This document shows positions 55,120-62,868 of a DNA stretch of 64,000 nt, piece after piece (position 1 is the first letter of the stretch; each line of letters opens with the position of its first letter). This stretch comes from Pseudotabrizicola sp051200875 (GTDB taxonomy: Bacteria > Pseudomonadota > Alphaproteobacteria > Rhodobacterales > Rhodobacteraceae). The notes under the pieces are model-generated. The model saw only the letters and a program-made list of their open reading frames with translations. It was not told the origin of the DNA and searched no databases. The stretch spans positions 186,001 to 250,000 of the forward strand of contig NZ_CP195191.1 in NCBI RefSeq assembly GCF_051200875.1, written 5' to 3'. A program made the position numbers and the translations under genes.

Positions 55120-55811
55120 CTTCGGATTAGGCCAACAAGCCGGCCTTGCACCTTTACGAGATGATCTGGAAAGACGCGTGTTTCATAGACCGGGTTTGCA
55201 GCCTCAAGCGCGATCATACCACCTTTCCGTCGGAAGTATTTCAGCGTGGCCTCGTTATCTTCGACAATCGCAACGACGATGTCACCGTTTTCGGCCGTAA
55301 CCTGTTCGCGGATCACGACAATATCACCGTCGTTGATGCCAGCTTCGATCATCGAGTCGCCTTTGACCTCCAGCGCATAATGGGCGCCGCGCCCAGACAG
55401 CATGGAGCCCGGTACTGCCACATGGTGACTGATTTCCGAAATAGCCTCAATCGGAACACCAGCCGCAATGCGCCCCATGACCGGAAGTTCCAGTGCGTGA
55501 ACCGCTTCAATCGGCATGGCACCACGAGGCGGTGCAGGAGGAGCAGCTGGTTTAGTCCCTTCAATGACCCGAGGCGAGAAGCCCGACTTTTCCATCGCAT
55601 CCGGCAACTTGATGATTTCTAGCGCACGGGCACGATGGGCCAATCGACGGATGAAGCCGCGTTCTTCCAAAGCGGTGATCAATCGGTGAATCCCGGATTT
55701 AGAGCGCAAATCGAGCGCATCTTTCATTTCATCAAAAGACGGCGGCACGCCATCGCGTTCCATCCGCTGTTTGATGAAATCCAAAAGTTCCAGCTGTTTG
55801 CGTGTCAGCAT
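55113..55811 (-). CDS. lexA: LexA repressor
   Basis: A 232-residue SOS repressor. The DNA-binding winged helix occupies residues 1-70 (MLTRKQLELLDFIKQRM; SKSGIHRLITALEERGFIRR), a linker follows, and the autocleavage/peptidase domain shows Ala-Gly at GRIAAGVP, the catalytic Ser in VKGDSMIEAGI and the Lys in REQVTAENGDIVVAIVEDNE-ATLK. The start at 55811 is favoured over 55829 by homology. A GTTC-N7-GTTC box lies 34 bp upstream, the alphaproteobacterial LexA site, so the gene is autoregulated. It is the last gene of the trp-moa run. Confidence 0.95.
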   Translation of the reverse strand: MLTRKQLELLDFIKQRMERDGVPPSFDEMKDALDLRSKSGIHRLITALEERGFIRRLAHRARALEIIKLPDAMEKSGFSPRVIEGTKPAAPPAPPRGAMPIEAVHALELPVMGRIAAGVPIEAISEISHHVAVPGSMLSGRGAHYALEVKGDSMIEAGINDGDIVVIREQVTAENGDIVVAIVEDNEATLKYFRRKGGMIALEAANPVYETRVFPDHLVKVQGRLVGLIRSY

Positions 55812-55844
55812 TCCGGCACCCCAAGCCATACATGTTGACGCTAT

Positions 55845-55859
55845 GTTCTGCCCGTGTTC
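55845..55859. promoter_or_regulatory. SOS box upstream of lexA
   Basis: GTTC-TGCCCGT-GTTC, exactly the GTTC-N7-GTTC site bound by alphaproteobacterial LexA, placed 34 bp before the lexA start codon between moeA and lexA. Confidence 0.9.
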
Positions 55860-55892
55860 CTGTTTTGTGTCAACAAGAAATCGAATCGAGCC

Positions 55893-57077
55893 TTAGATCG
55901 GTATGTAATCGACAACTTCTCCGGCACTGCGCTCAACATCACCGATAGGGCGTATCAACAGGGCATTGGCATCCGCCAAGACGGTCAAAAGGGAACTGTC
56001 CTGTCTGGCGAAAGCGGTAATGCGGGGCAGGCCTTCTGCTTCAACCAGACGGGCGCGCATGTAATGGGTGCGTGGCCCGTTCTGTTCCACAGCTTCGGCT
56101 AGGCGGGCTTTGCGTGGTTGGACCGACAGACAATCTACAGCGTGGCCAAGCATCTTACGGATCATGGGCAAGATGAACAGATGCGCGCAGACGATCGACG
56201 AAACCGGGTTGCCGGGCAGGCCAAGCATGGCCGCCCCACCCATGCGGCCCGCCATCAAGGGTTTGCCAGGGCGCATTGCCAGCTTCCAGAATTTTCGTTC
56301 CATGCCAAGGTCTTGCGCAACGCGGCCGACCAGATCGTGATCGCCAACTGAGGCCCCGCCTGTGGTCACTACCAAGTCGGCCCCCGCTGCAAGGCCAAAT
56401 ACTGTCCGCAAGGCCGGCTCATTGTCTCGTGCGATGGGAAGCAGCCGAACCTCTGCGCCTTCGGCCTCGAACATAGCTTTTAATGCAAAAGAGTTTGAGG
56501 CGATGATCTGGTCGTCTGCCGGAATTTCGCCAGGCATTACCAGTTCGTCTCCCGTCGCAATCAGCGCAACAATAGGTCGACGTGTCACCAGAACCCTGGG
56601 ATGGTTCATGGCCGCCAGCAAAGCCAGATCGGTCGGACGCAAAAGGCGGGGTGTCAGTGCTTGCCCTTCTTGGAAATCCTGCCCCTTTGGACGCACATGC
56701 GTCGCGGAATCTGCTCCATCCTTAATGGTGATCCGGTCGGCCGAGCGGATGACATCTTCCTGAATAATGACGCGGTTCGAGCCGGAAGGAAGGGGTGCGC
56801 CCGTAAAAATCCTTAGTGCTTCGCCCAGTTCCAACTGGCCGCACCAGCGGTGGCCGGCTCCTGCTTCTCCGACCACTGTCAGGGTAGAGCCGGCAGGTGG
56901 ATTTCCTACGACCGCATAACCATCCATGGCCGAGGCGTCGAAAGGTGGCTGTGCGCGACCAGCAACCGCTGCCTGCGGCATGTACCGGCCAGCTGCTTGT
57001 GAAAGCGGAACAGTTTCTTCGTCAAGTGGCGCAACGAGGGCAAGGCAGTGCTGCAGTGCCTCTTCGACCGAGATCAT
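55893..57077 (-). CDS. moeA: Molybdopterin molybdenumtransferase
   Basis: A 394-residue MoeA, which inserts molybdate into adenylylated molybdopterin. Conserved stretches are QAAGRYMPQAAVAGRAQPPFD, SAMDGYAVVG, TGAPLPSGSNRVIIQEDV and the active-site region ATGDELVMPGE, then TTGGASVGDHDLV and GMLPGNPVSS-like LGLPGNPVSSIVC. Its start overlaps moaC by 4 bp (ATGA). The orphan CoxL-type subunit and other Mo enzymes would need it. Confidence 0.95.
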   Translation of the reverse strand: MISVEEALQHCLALVAPLDEETVPLSQAAGRYMPQAAVAGRAQPPFDASAMDGYAVVGNPPAGSTLTVVGEAGAGHRWCGQLELGEALRIFTGAPLPSGSNRVIIQEDVIRSADRITIKDGADSATHVRPKGQDFQEGQALTPRLLRPTDLALLAAMNHPRVLVTRRPIVALIATGDELVMPGEIPADDQIIASNSFALKAMFEAEGAEVRLLPIARDNEPALRTVFGLAAGADLVVTTGGASVGDHDLVGRVAQDLGMERKFWKLAMRPGKPLMAGRMGGAAMLGLPGNPVSSIVCAHLFILPMIRKMLGHAVDCLSVQPRKARLAEAVEQNGPRTHYMRARLVEAEGLPRITAFARQDSSLLTVLADANALLIRPIGDVERSAGEVVDYIPI

Positions 57078-57565
57078 TGCCCCGGCTCCACCGCCGCCTC
57101 GTAGCGACCGGATTTGCCGCCATCCTTCAACACTAGCCTGATCCCTTCGATCCGCATCGACTTTTCGACGGCCTTAACCATGTCGTAAACGGTCAGGCAG
57201 GCCACCGAAACAGCGGTCAAAGCCTCCATCTCGACCCCGGTCTGCCCGCCGGTCTTGACGGTCGCCTCGACAACAATTCCGGGCAAACTGGGATCCGGGA
57301 CCAAATCAAGCGCCACTTTGGTAATCGGTAGGGGGTGGCATAGCGGGATTAGATCCGACGTCTTCTTGGCGCCCATAATCCCCGCCAGTCGCGCCACGCC
57401 CAAAACGTCACCTTTTTTCGCCTGACCTGAGGTAATTAACGCAAGTGTTTCCGCCGTCATGACAACAGAACCACGCGCCACCGCGACACGCGCAGTGACC
57501 GGTTTGTCGGAAACGTCGACCATATGGGCATGGCCCTCGGTGTCAAAATGCGTAAGTCCGGTCAT
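57074..57565 (-). CDS. moaC: Cyclic pyranopterin monophosphate synthase
   Basis: A 163-residue MoaC, acting after MoaA to build cyclic pyranopterin monophosphate, the first molybdenum cofactor intermediate. The active-site motifs are LIPLCHPLPITKVALDL, KTGGQTGVEMEALTAVSVACL and DMVKAVEKSMRIEGIRLVLK. It lies 15 bp after trpC and overlaps moeA by 4 bp; the coupling of Trp and Moco genes on one transcript is conserved in Rhodobacterales. Confidence 0.96.
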   Translation of the reverse strand: MTGLTHFDTEGHAHMVDVSDKPVTARVAVARGSVVMTAETLALITSGQAKKGDVLGVARLAGIMGAKKTSDLIPLCHPLPITKVALDLVPDPSLPGIVVEATVKTGGQTGVEMEALTAVSVACLTVYDMVKAVEKSMRIEGIRLVLKDGGKSGRYEAAVEPGQ

Positions 57566-57580
57566 GAGGCGCCTCTTTGG

Positions 57581-58393
57581 TCAGATGCCGCCCTGAGAAG
57601 TCAGCGGGTTGGAAAGCAGGTTGCGAGTTGCGGCGGCAACATCCTCTTGGCGCATCAGGCTTTCGCCGATCAGGAAGCACCGCGCTCCGAATTGCGCCAT
57701 ATCGGCCAAATCAGCAGGGGAGAACAGGCCGGATTCGGACACGATCAGACGGTCTTCTGGCACGCGCCGAGCCAAGTCGCGGGTGGTATCCAGCGTCACT
57801 TCGAAGCTGTGCAAATTCCGGTTGTTGATCCCGATCAGCGGCGATTTCAGCCGAGTGGCGCGTTCCAATTCCTCACGGTCGTGCACCTCGATCAGCACGT
57901 CCATTCCCCAGTCGAACGCCGCGGCCTCAAGTTCAGCGGCCTGTTCGTCGGAAAGAGAGGCCATGATGATTAGGATGCAGTCTGCGGAAAGAGCTCGGGA
58001 TTCGGCAACCTGATAGGGATCATATAGAAAATCCTTGCGAAGGCAGGGCAGCTGCGTCGCATCATGCGCTTGAACCAGAAAGTCATCAGCGCCTTGAAAG
58101 CTCGGTGTGTCCGTCAAGACCGAAAGGCAGGTCGCTCCGCCCTGTTCATAGGCGCGTGCCAAGGCGGGCGGGTCAAAATCAGGCCTGATCAACCCTTTGG
58201 AGGGGCTGGCTTTTTTAATTTCTGCGATCAGGCCGTATCCCGAGGCCGAAGCCGTCGAAAGCGCATTGGCAAATCCGCGAGGTGCAGGGGCCGCCTTTGC
58301 GGCCTCGTCGACATCGGCAAGCGGACGCTGCGCTTTGCGGGCTGCAACTTCCTCCAACTTGTAGGTCTTAATTCGATCGAGAATTGTCGGCAT
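57581..58393 (-). CDS. trpC: Indole-3-glycerol phosphate synthase
   Basis: A 270-residue TIM-barrel enzyme of tryptophan synthesis that closes CdRP to indole-3-glycerol phosphate. Signatures are AEIKKASPSKGLIRPDFDP, LRKDFLYDPYQVAESRA, IGINNRNLHSFEVTL and VSESGLFSPADL. The ATG at 58393 gives the normal length; the frame reaching 58639 includes the intergenic region. A 124-bp gap upstream contains a GGGATATTT-type repeat, and the ung gene separates trpC from trpD. Confidence 0.95.
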   Translation of the reverse strand: MPTILDRIKTYKLEEVAARKAQRPLADVDEAAKAAPAPRGFANALSTASASGYGLIAEIKKASPSKGLIRPDFDPPALARAYEQGGATCLSVLTDTPSFQGADDFLVQAHDATQLPCLRKDFLYDPYQVAESRALSADCILIIMASLSDEQAAELEAAAFDWGMDVLIEVHDREELERATRLKSPLIGINNRNLHSFEVTLDTTRDLARRVPEDRLIVSESGLFSPADLADMAQFGARCFLIGESLMRQEDVAAATRNLLSNPLTSQGGI

Positions 58394-58449
58394 CGGTCGG
58401 TCCTGACTGCGGCTGTAGCAGCGGTTGGTTCGCACCACCGCGCCCCCGC

Positions 58450-58472
58450 GGGATATTTTTCCCAAGATAAAG
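58450..58472. repeat. Single REP-like unit between ung and trpC
   Basis: GGGATATTTTTCCCAAGATAAAG, with a CCCGCGG flank, matches the half-site of the compound element at 38423-38473 (shared GGGATATTT core and following AGA-AAA). It is in the only sizeable gap of the trp run. Confidence 0.5.
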
Positions 58473-58517
58473 GCGGTCGGGCTTGGTCTAGCGCGGGTGG
58501 CGTAGGAAGAAAAGGGT

Positions 58518-59174
58518 TCAGGCGCTCCAGTCGATTGTGGGTTCATTCTGCGCGGTAAGCCATCGGTTGATCTGGCTAAACGGTCGCGAGCCAAAGAAGC
58601 CGCGATATGCAGAGAGCGGAGAGGGGTGGGGCGTTTCAACGAAGAGATGGCCCTTGCGGTCTAGGCCACGGCAAAGCTTTTGCGCTGGAAGCCCCCAAAG
58701 CAGGAATGCCCGTGGGCCGTCTGAAGCGGTTGCTTGTAGTATTTGCTGCACCAGAGGCGCCCAGCCAAGTGATTTGTGGCCATTGGCCTGACCCAAGGGC
58801 ACGGTCAGACATGCGTTCAAAAGCAGCACACCTTGTCGTGCCCAGCCTGACAGATCGCCTGACGAGCGGACCTGACCAGTGTCGCTCTCTACCTCTGTCA
58901 GAATGTTTCGCAGCGAATCGCGCGGTGTTTGGCCGGAGGGGAATGAAAATGCCAGACCTGTCGCGCGACCCGGGGTCGGATAGGGGTCTTGGCCAAGGAT
59001 AACCACTCGGACTTTTGAACGGGGGGTTAGGTCAAGTGCGCGAAAGATATTTTCGGGTTCAGGCTGCCAGTCGGGCAAAGATTGAAGTCTTTCCCAAAGC
59101 GCGGGCCAATCAGAACTGAAAAATGGCAGATCCGACCATGATGGGGGAAGGACGGGACGGTTAGTATCTGGCAA
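58518..59174 (-). CDS. ung: Uracil-DNA glycosylase, family 1
   Basis: A 218-residue Ung, which removes uracil from DNA to start base-excision repair. Motif A is VVILGQDPYPTPGRATGLAF: the catalytic Asp is present but the usual His of GQDPYH is Pro. Other motifs are GVLLLNACLTVPLGQANGHK and the DNA-intercalation loop ETPHPSPLSAYRGFFGSRPF, with the second catalytic His. It sits 4 bp after trpD in the middle of the trp run, so it is probably transcribed with it. Function is expected to be normal despite the substitution. Confidence 0.93.
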   Translation of the reverse strand: MPDTNRPVLPPSWSDLPFFSSDWPALWERLQSLPDWQPEPENIFRALDLTPRSKVRVVILGQDPYPTPGRATGLAFSFPSGQTPRDSLRNILTEVESDTGQVRSSGDLSGWARQGVLLLNACLTVPLGQANGHKSLGWAPLVQQILQATASDGPRAFLLWGLPAQKLCRGLDRKGHLFVETPHPSPLSAYRGFFGSRPFSQINRWLTAQNEPTIDWSA

Positions 59175-59178
59175 AGCC

Positions 59179-60192
59179 TTAGCCGTTGGTCAGGCGGGCA
59201 AGCGCATCGACCTTGGCGCGTGCTGCACCAGAGTCGATTGAGGTGCGGGCCATTTCGACGCCTTCCTTGAGGTTTGATGCTTTGTCCGCGACGACAAGTG
59301 CCGCCGCTGCATTCAACAGTACCGCATCGCGATAGGCACCTTGCTCACCCTGAAGCAGGGCGCGGAACGCTTGGGCGTTTTCGGCAGGCGTTCCCCCCAT
59401 GATCTTTTCGAATGGGTGATAGGGAAGGCCGGCATCCTCCGGGTGAATGGTGAATTCTTTCACAATGCCAGAATCTACTGCCGCGACCTTTGTGGGGGCG
59501 GCGATCGAGATTTCGTCCGTCCCGTCTCCACCGTGAACAAGCCAAGCCTTGATTGTGCCAAGCGCCAGCAAGGTTTCCGCCATTGGACGGATCAAGGCAT
59601 CCGAAAATGCGCCGGTCAACTGTCGGCGAACACCGGCTGGATTGGTCAATGGCCCCAGAATGTTGAAGATGGTCCGTGTTCCAAGCTCCTGACGCACGGG
59701 CATTACATGGCGTGTTGCTGGATGGTGCATCGGAGCCATCATGAAGCCGATCCCGGCTTCGGAAAGGCATTTTTCCACCACCTCCGGCCCGACCATGACA
59801 TTCAGTCCCATTTCGGTCAGGGCGTCGGCCGCGCCGGATTTCGATGAAAGGTTACGGTTGCCGTGTTTGGCGACAACAACGCCAGCTCCTGCGACGACAA
59901 AGGCCGTTGCTGTCGAAATGTTCAACGTGCCTTTCCCATCCCCACCTGTTCCGACGATGTCCATCGCCCCTTCGGGTGCACGCACAGAATTGCATTTTGC
60001 CCGCATTGCGCTGGCAGCCGCGGCGTATTCGTCTACGGTTTCTCCACGGGTTCGTAGGGCCATAAGGAATCCGCCCATCTGGGCAGGTGTGCCTTGCCCG
60101 TCGAACAGAGCGCCGAAGGCAGCATCCGCTTCTGCGCGTGTGAGCGGTCTGGAGGCAGCGATGCCGATAAGAGGTCTAAGAATGTCGCTCAT
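59179..60192 (-). CDS. trpD: Anthranilate phosphoribosyltransferase
   Basis: A 337-residue TrpD that joins anthranilate and PRPP. Landmarks are GTGGDGKGTLNISTATAFVVAG (PRPP-binding GTGGD, split at the Ser/Thr), KHGNRNLSSKSGAADALTEM and the HHPATRHVMPVRQELGTRTI segment for anthranilate. It overlaps the trpG stop by 4 bp (ATGA) and is followed by ung. TrpE, TrpF, TrpA and TrpB are not in the window. Confidence 0.95.
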   Translation of the reverse strand: MSDILRPLIGIAASRPLTRAEADAAFGALFDGQGTPAQMGGFLMALRTRGETVDEYAAAASAMRAKCNSVRAPEGAMDIVGTGGDGKGTLNISTATAFVVAGAGVVVAKHGNRNLSSKSGAADALTEMGLNVMVGPEVVEKCLSEAGIGFMMAPMHHPATRHVMPVRQELGTRTIFNILGPLTNPAGVRRQLTGAFSDALIRPMAETLLALGTIKAWLVHGGDGTDEISIAAPTKVAAVDSGIVKEFTIHPEDAGLPYHPFEKIMGGTPAENAQAFRALLQGEQGAYRDAVLLNAAAALVVADKASNLKEGVEMARTSIDSGAARAKVDALARLTNG

Positions 60193-60776
60193 GCTGTCAC
60201 CTTGACTTCGGCTTCCTCAAGAAAGTTCCGAAGCAGTTGGTGGCCATGTTCGCTTGCGATGCTTTCGGGGTGGAATTGCACGCCCTCAATCAAAGCGGAC
60301 TTGTGTCTTAAACCCATGATCGTTCCGTCTTCCAACTCGGCGGTGATCTCCAGACAATCAGGCAGGCTCTCGCGCTCTACGATCAGTGAATGGTAGCGCG
60401 TCGCCTGAAATGGCGAAGGAAGGCCACGGAAAACCCCTTTGCCGGTGTGATACATTGCGCCCATTTTTCCATGAACGATCTCATGACAGCGCACGACTTT
60501 CCCGCCGAAGGCTTCGCCGATGGTCTGGTGGCCAAGGCAAACACCCATCAACGGAATCTTCGCTTCATAGGCTGCCGCTGTCAGCGGCAAGCAAATGCCC
60601 GCCTGAGCAGGGTCGCAAGGACCCGGCGACAGAATGATGGCCTGAGGTTTCAGCGCCAGCACATCCTGAACGTTCAGGGCGTCATTGCGGCGGACGACGA
60701 CTTCTGCCCCCAGCTCGCCGAAATAGTGGACGAGGTTGTAGGTAAAGCTGTCATAGTTGTCGATCAGAAGCAGCAT
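60189..60776 (-). CDS. trpG: Anthranilate synthase glutamine amidotransferase component
   Basis: A 195-residue class I amidotransferase supplying ammonia to anthranilate synthase. The nucleophile is in MGVCLGHQTIGEAFGGKVVR and the His/Glu pair in GVQFHPESIASEHGHQLLRN. MLLLIDNYDSFTYNLVHYFG is the family start. The TrpG rather than PabA identity follows from coupling to trpD by overlapping start/stop. AAGG lies seven bases before the ATG. It is first in a minus-strand run that extends to lexA and is divergent from the YibQ-like gene. Confidence 0.95.
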   Translation of the reverse strand: MLLLIDNYDSFTYNLVHYFGELGAEVVVRRNDALNVQDVLALKPQAIILSPGPCDPAQAGICLPLTAAAYEAKIPLMGVCLGHQTIGEAFGGKVVRCHEIVHGKMGAMYHTGKGVFRGLPSPFQATRYHSLIVERESLPDCLEITAELEDGTIMGLRHKSALIEGVQFHPESIASEHGHQLLRNFLEEAEVKVTA

Positions 60777-60898
60777 CTTGCTTGGACCCTTAGGATAGGG
60801 GAGAAAGCCCTTGTCGGGCCACGCTATACATGGTCAGACCGGAAAAGGGGCGTCAAGGCCGAAAGGCCGAAAGATGCACGAGACGAAAGGGCAGACCA

Positions 60899-62461
60899 TT
60901 GGCGGGGTTCATTCGCGGTATCTTGTGGGGCGGTGTCGTGGCCCTGGGCGGGTTGGTGGCTGTGTCGCAGCTTGTGCCGACCTCGACTGCTTCCAAAGAT
61001 GGGGGCCTGAAAGACCTTGTGCCCGATCAGCCGGCAAACATTGCGCCAGCTCCCGTTGATGCGCGAGCGCCGGTATCGGAGGAATCTGCGACCGCGCCTG
61101 CTTCAGTTCCCGAAACCAAACCTCAGACGGAAAATGAAACACCGTCCGAGACAGCAGTAGTGCCTGTTGAAGCACCGACAGTCGAGCCATCCGCCCCGGA
61201 AGGTCAAGTGATCGCGTCAACAGAACCTGCACCTACCGTTCCGGCTGCGACGGCAGTTGATACGCCGACCGCAGGCGGCAACCCTGCTTTGGCTGATCCC
61301 GCCGCGGCAGATGATGTGGCGGCTCAACCAGCCCAACCTCAAGAAGCCCCGAGCCAACCGCCAAGCGCAGCGCCAACTGATGCGATGTCAGAGCTTTTGC
61401 CCGCCATTGATCCAGCCGCAGATCTTCCGGCGTCGGAAGCTGGCGCGCCAGCGGCCGGAACTGCGATGGCTCCTTCTGTGCCTTCAAGCGATCCGGATCC
61501 GCAAACTGCTGAGTTGCCGCCTCCTCCGCCTTTAGGCGCGGAGGAAGAAGCTCTCTTGCAGCCCGCACCGGTCGAGCCGGCCCCCGAGGCAAGCGCGTCA
61601 ATCGTGACGCCTGTTGAACCGGCTCAGCCGCCTGCCAGCGTCCTTCAGCCCTCTCCGGGCCTGACAGATGCGGCCGAAGGCGTAATCACCGGGCGCTTGC
61701 CACGAATTGGCGAGCCTTCAGCAGGCGCTGAGCCGGCAGTTGAAAGCCTTCCCGCGACCGAAACTGAAGCAGACCCCGCACAGGATCAAAGCCTGCCGCC
61801 GCTTCAAAGGTATGCCCGTCCCTTTGAAAACCCCGAACAAAAACCAGTTTTTGCGATATTGCTTGAGGATCGGGGCGAAGACGTGAACCGCGCCGAATTG
61901 GCCGCAATGGATATCGCTTTGACGGTGGTGATTGATCCGCTGTCGGACGGGGCGGCCGACCGCGCGGCAATCTGGCGGTCAGGCGGGCAGGAGGTTGTGC
62001 TTTCAGCAGAAAGTCTACCCGAAGGTGCCACACCCGGCGACCTTGAACAGATTTTCCAGGCTCTCGCCTCGCGTATGCCTGAGTCTGTCGCGGTGATCGA
62101 TGTCACTGCAAACGTTTTCCAAAACAATCGACCGCTTGCTACCCAAATCGTGCCGATTTTAGCGGATCAGGGCCGGGGTCTGGTCACCTTTGATCAGGGG
62201 CTGAATGCGGCAGATCAGGTCGCACGTCGTGAAGGCCTTGCATCGGCGACGATCTTCCGCCGCTTTGACCCGGATGATGCGACCGGGCCCGCTGTGAAGC
62301 GTTACTTGGACCGTGCGGTTTTCAAGGCAGCACAAGAAGGCCATGTTGCTGTCATCGGAACCTTGCGGCCCGAAACCATCACCGGGCTTTTGGAATGGGC
62401 CGTAGAAGGACGCGCCTCGACAGTCGCAATCGCGCCGATCTCGGTCCTGCTGTCGCGCTAG
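60899..62461 (+). CDS. Divergent polysaccharide deacetylase (YibQ-like) membrane-anchored protein
   Basis: A protein of about 520 residues. The start is probably TTG 60899, which has AAAGGG eight bases upstream; an ATG at 60830 is the alternative. One N-terminal transmembrane helix (GFIRGILWGGVVALGGLVAV) anchors it. Roughly 300 residues of Pro/Ala/Glu-rich low-complexity sequence follow, then a C-terminal domain of the divergent polysaccharide deacetylase family YibQ (KPVFAILLEDRGEDVNRAEL, GLVTFDQGLNAADQVARREG, HVAVIGTLRPETITGLLEWA). The usual zinc ligands of true deacetylases are not obvious. It overlaps the convergent gene by 4 bp. Confidence 0.85.
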   Translation: MAGFIRGILWGGVVALGGLVAVSQLVPTSTASKDGGLKDLVPDQPANIAPAPVDARAPVSEESATAPASVPETKPQTENETPSETAVVPVEAPTVEPSAPEGQVIASTEPAPTVPAATAVDTPTAGGNPALADPAAADDVAAQPAQPQEAPSQPPSAAPTDAMSELLPAIDPAADLPASEAGAPAAGTAMAPSVPSSDPDPQTAELPPPPPLGAEEEALLQPAPVEPAPEASASIVTPVEPAQPPASVLQPSPGLTDAAEGVITGRLPRIGEPSAGAEPAVESLPATETEADPAQDQSLPPLQRYARPFENPEQKPVFAILLEDRGEDVNRAELAAMDIALTVVIDPLSDGAADRAAIWRSGGQEVVLSAESLPEGATPGDLEQIFQALASRMPESVAVIDVTANVFQNNRPLATQIVPILADQGRGLVTFDQGLNAADQVARREGLASATIFRRFDPDDATGPAVKRYLDRAVFKAAQEGHVAVIGTLRPETITGLLEWAVEGRASTVAIAPISVLLSR

Positions 62462-62868
62462 GCCACCATCGGTCTTAGCCGGCCAAGAACGGCACGAAGG
62501 ATCAAAAGGCTGGCCAAGCCGAAAGGCGCGGCCAAATTGTATTCCAGCATGCCGGGCAGAAGCGTGCCTATGGCGAGCCCGACCAAGCCTGCCGGAATCC
62601 AGCCAAACCAACCAAGCCGAATGAGGTACGATGCGACCGGAACGGCAAGGATCATTCCGGACACCGCAAGGAAAGGAGAGAGCAGCAAGACTGTTCCCCC
62701 TATCCAAAGCGATAGCGCAAACTCCTCGGAAAAAACATTCCCGGCGACATTGAAGACCCCAAGCATCGCCGCGCCCAAGGCCGCGGGAATGACCAAGGCG
62801 GCAACTGCCGCGTAAAACAGATCTTTGAACGGTATCTTTTCGTGTGGCAGGAAAAAAACAAGGCTCAC
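62458..62868 (-). CDS. Small multipass membrane protein, function unknown
   Basis: A 136-residue protein with about four hydrophobic helices (LFYAAVAALVIPAALGAAML, SLWIGGTVLLLSPFLAVSGM, MILAVPVASYLIRL, LASLLILRAVL). The GTG at 62868 overlaps the tldD stop (GTGA), so translation is coupled; the longer frame to 62955 lies inside tldD. No family was recognised. Confidence 0.65.
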   Translation of the reverse strand: MSLVFFLPHEKIPFKDLFYAAVAALVIPAALGAAMLGVFNVAGNVFSEEFALSLWIGGTVLLLSPFLAVSGMILAVPVASYLIRLGWFGWIPAGLVGLAIGTLLPGMLEYNLAAPFGLASLLILRAVLGRLRPMVA

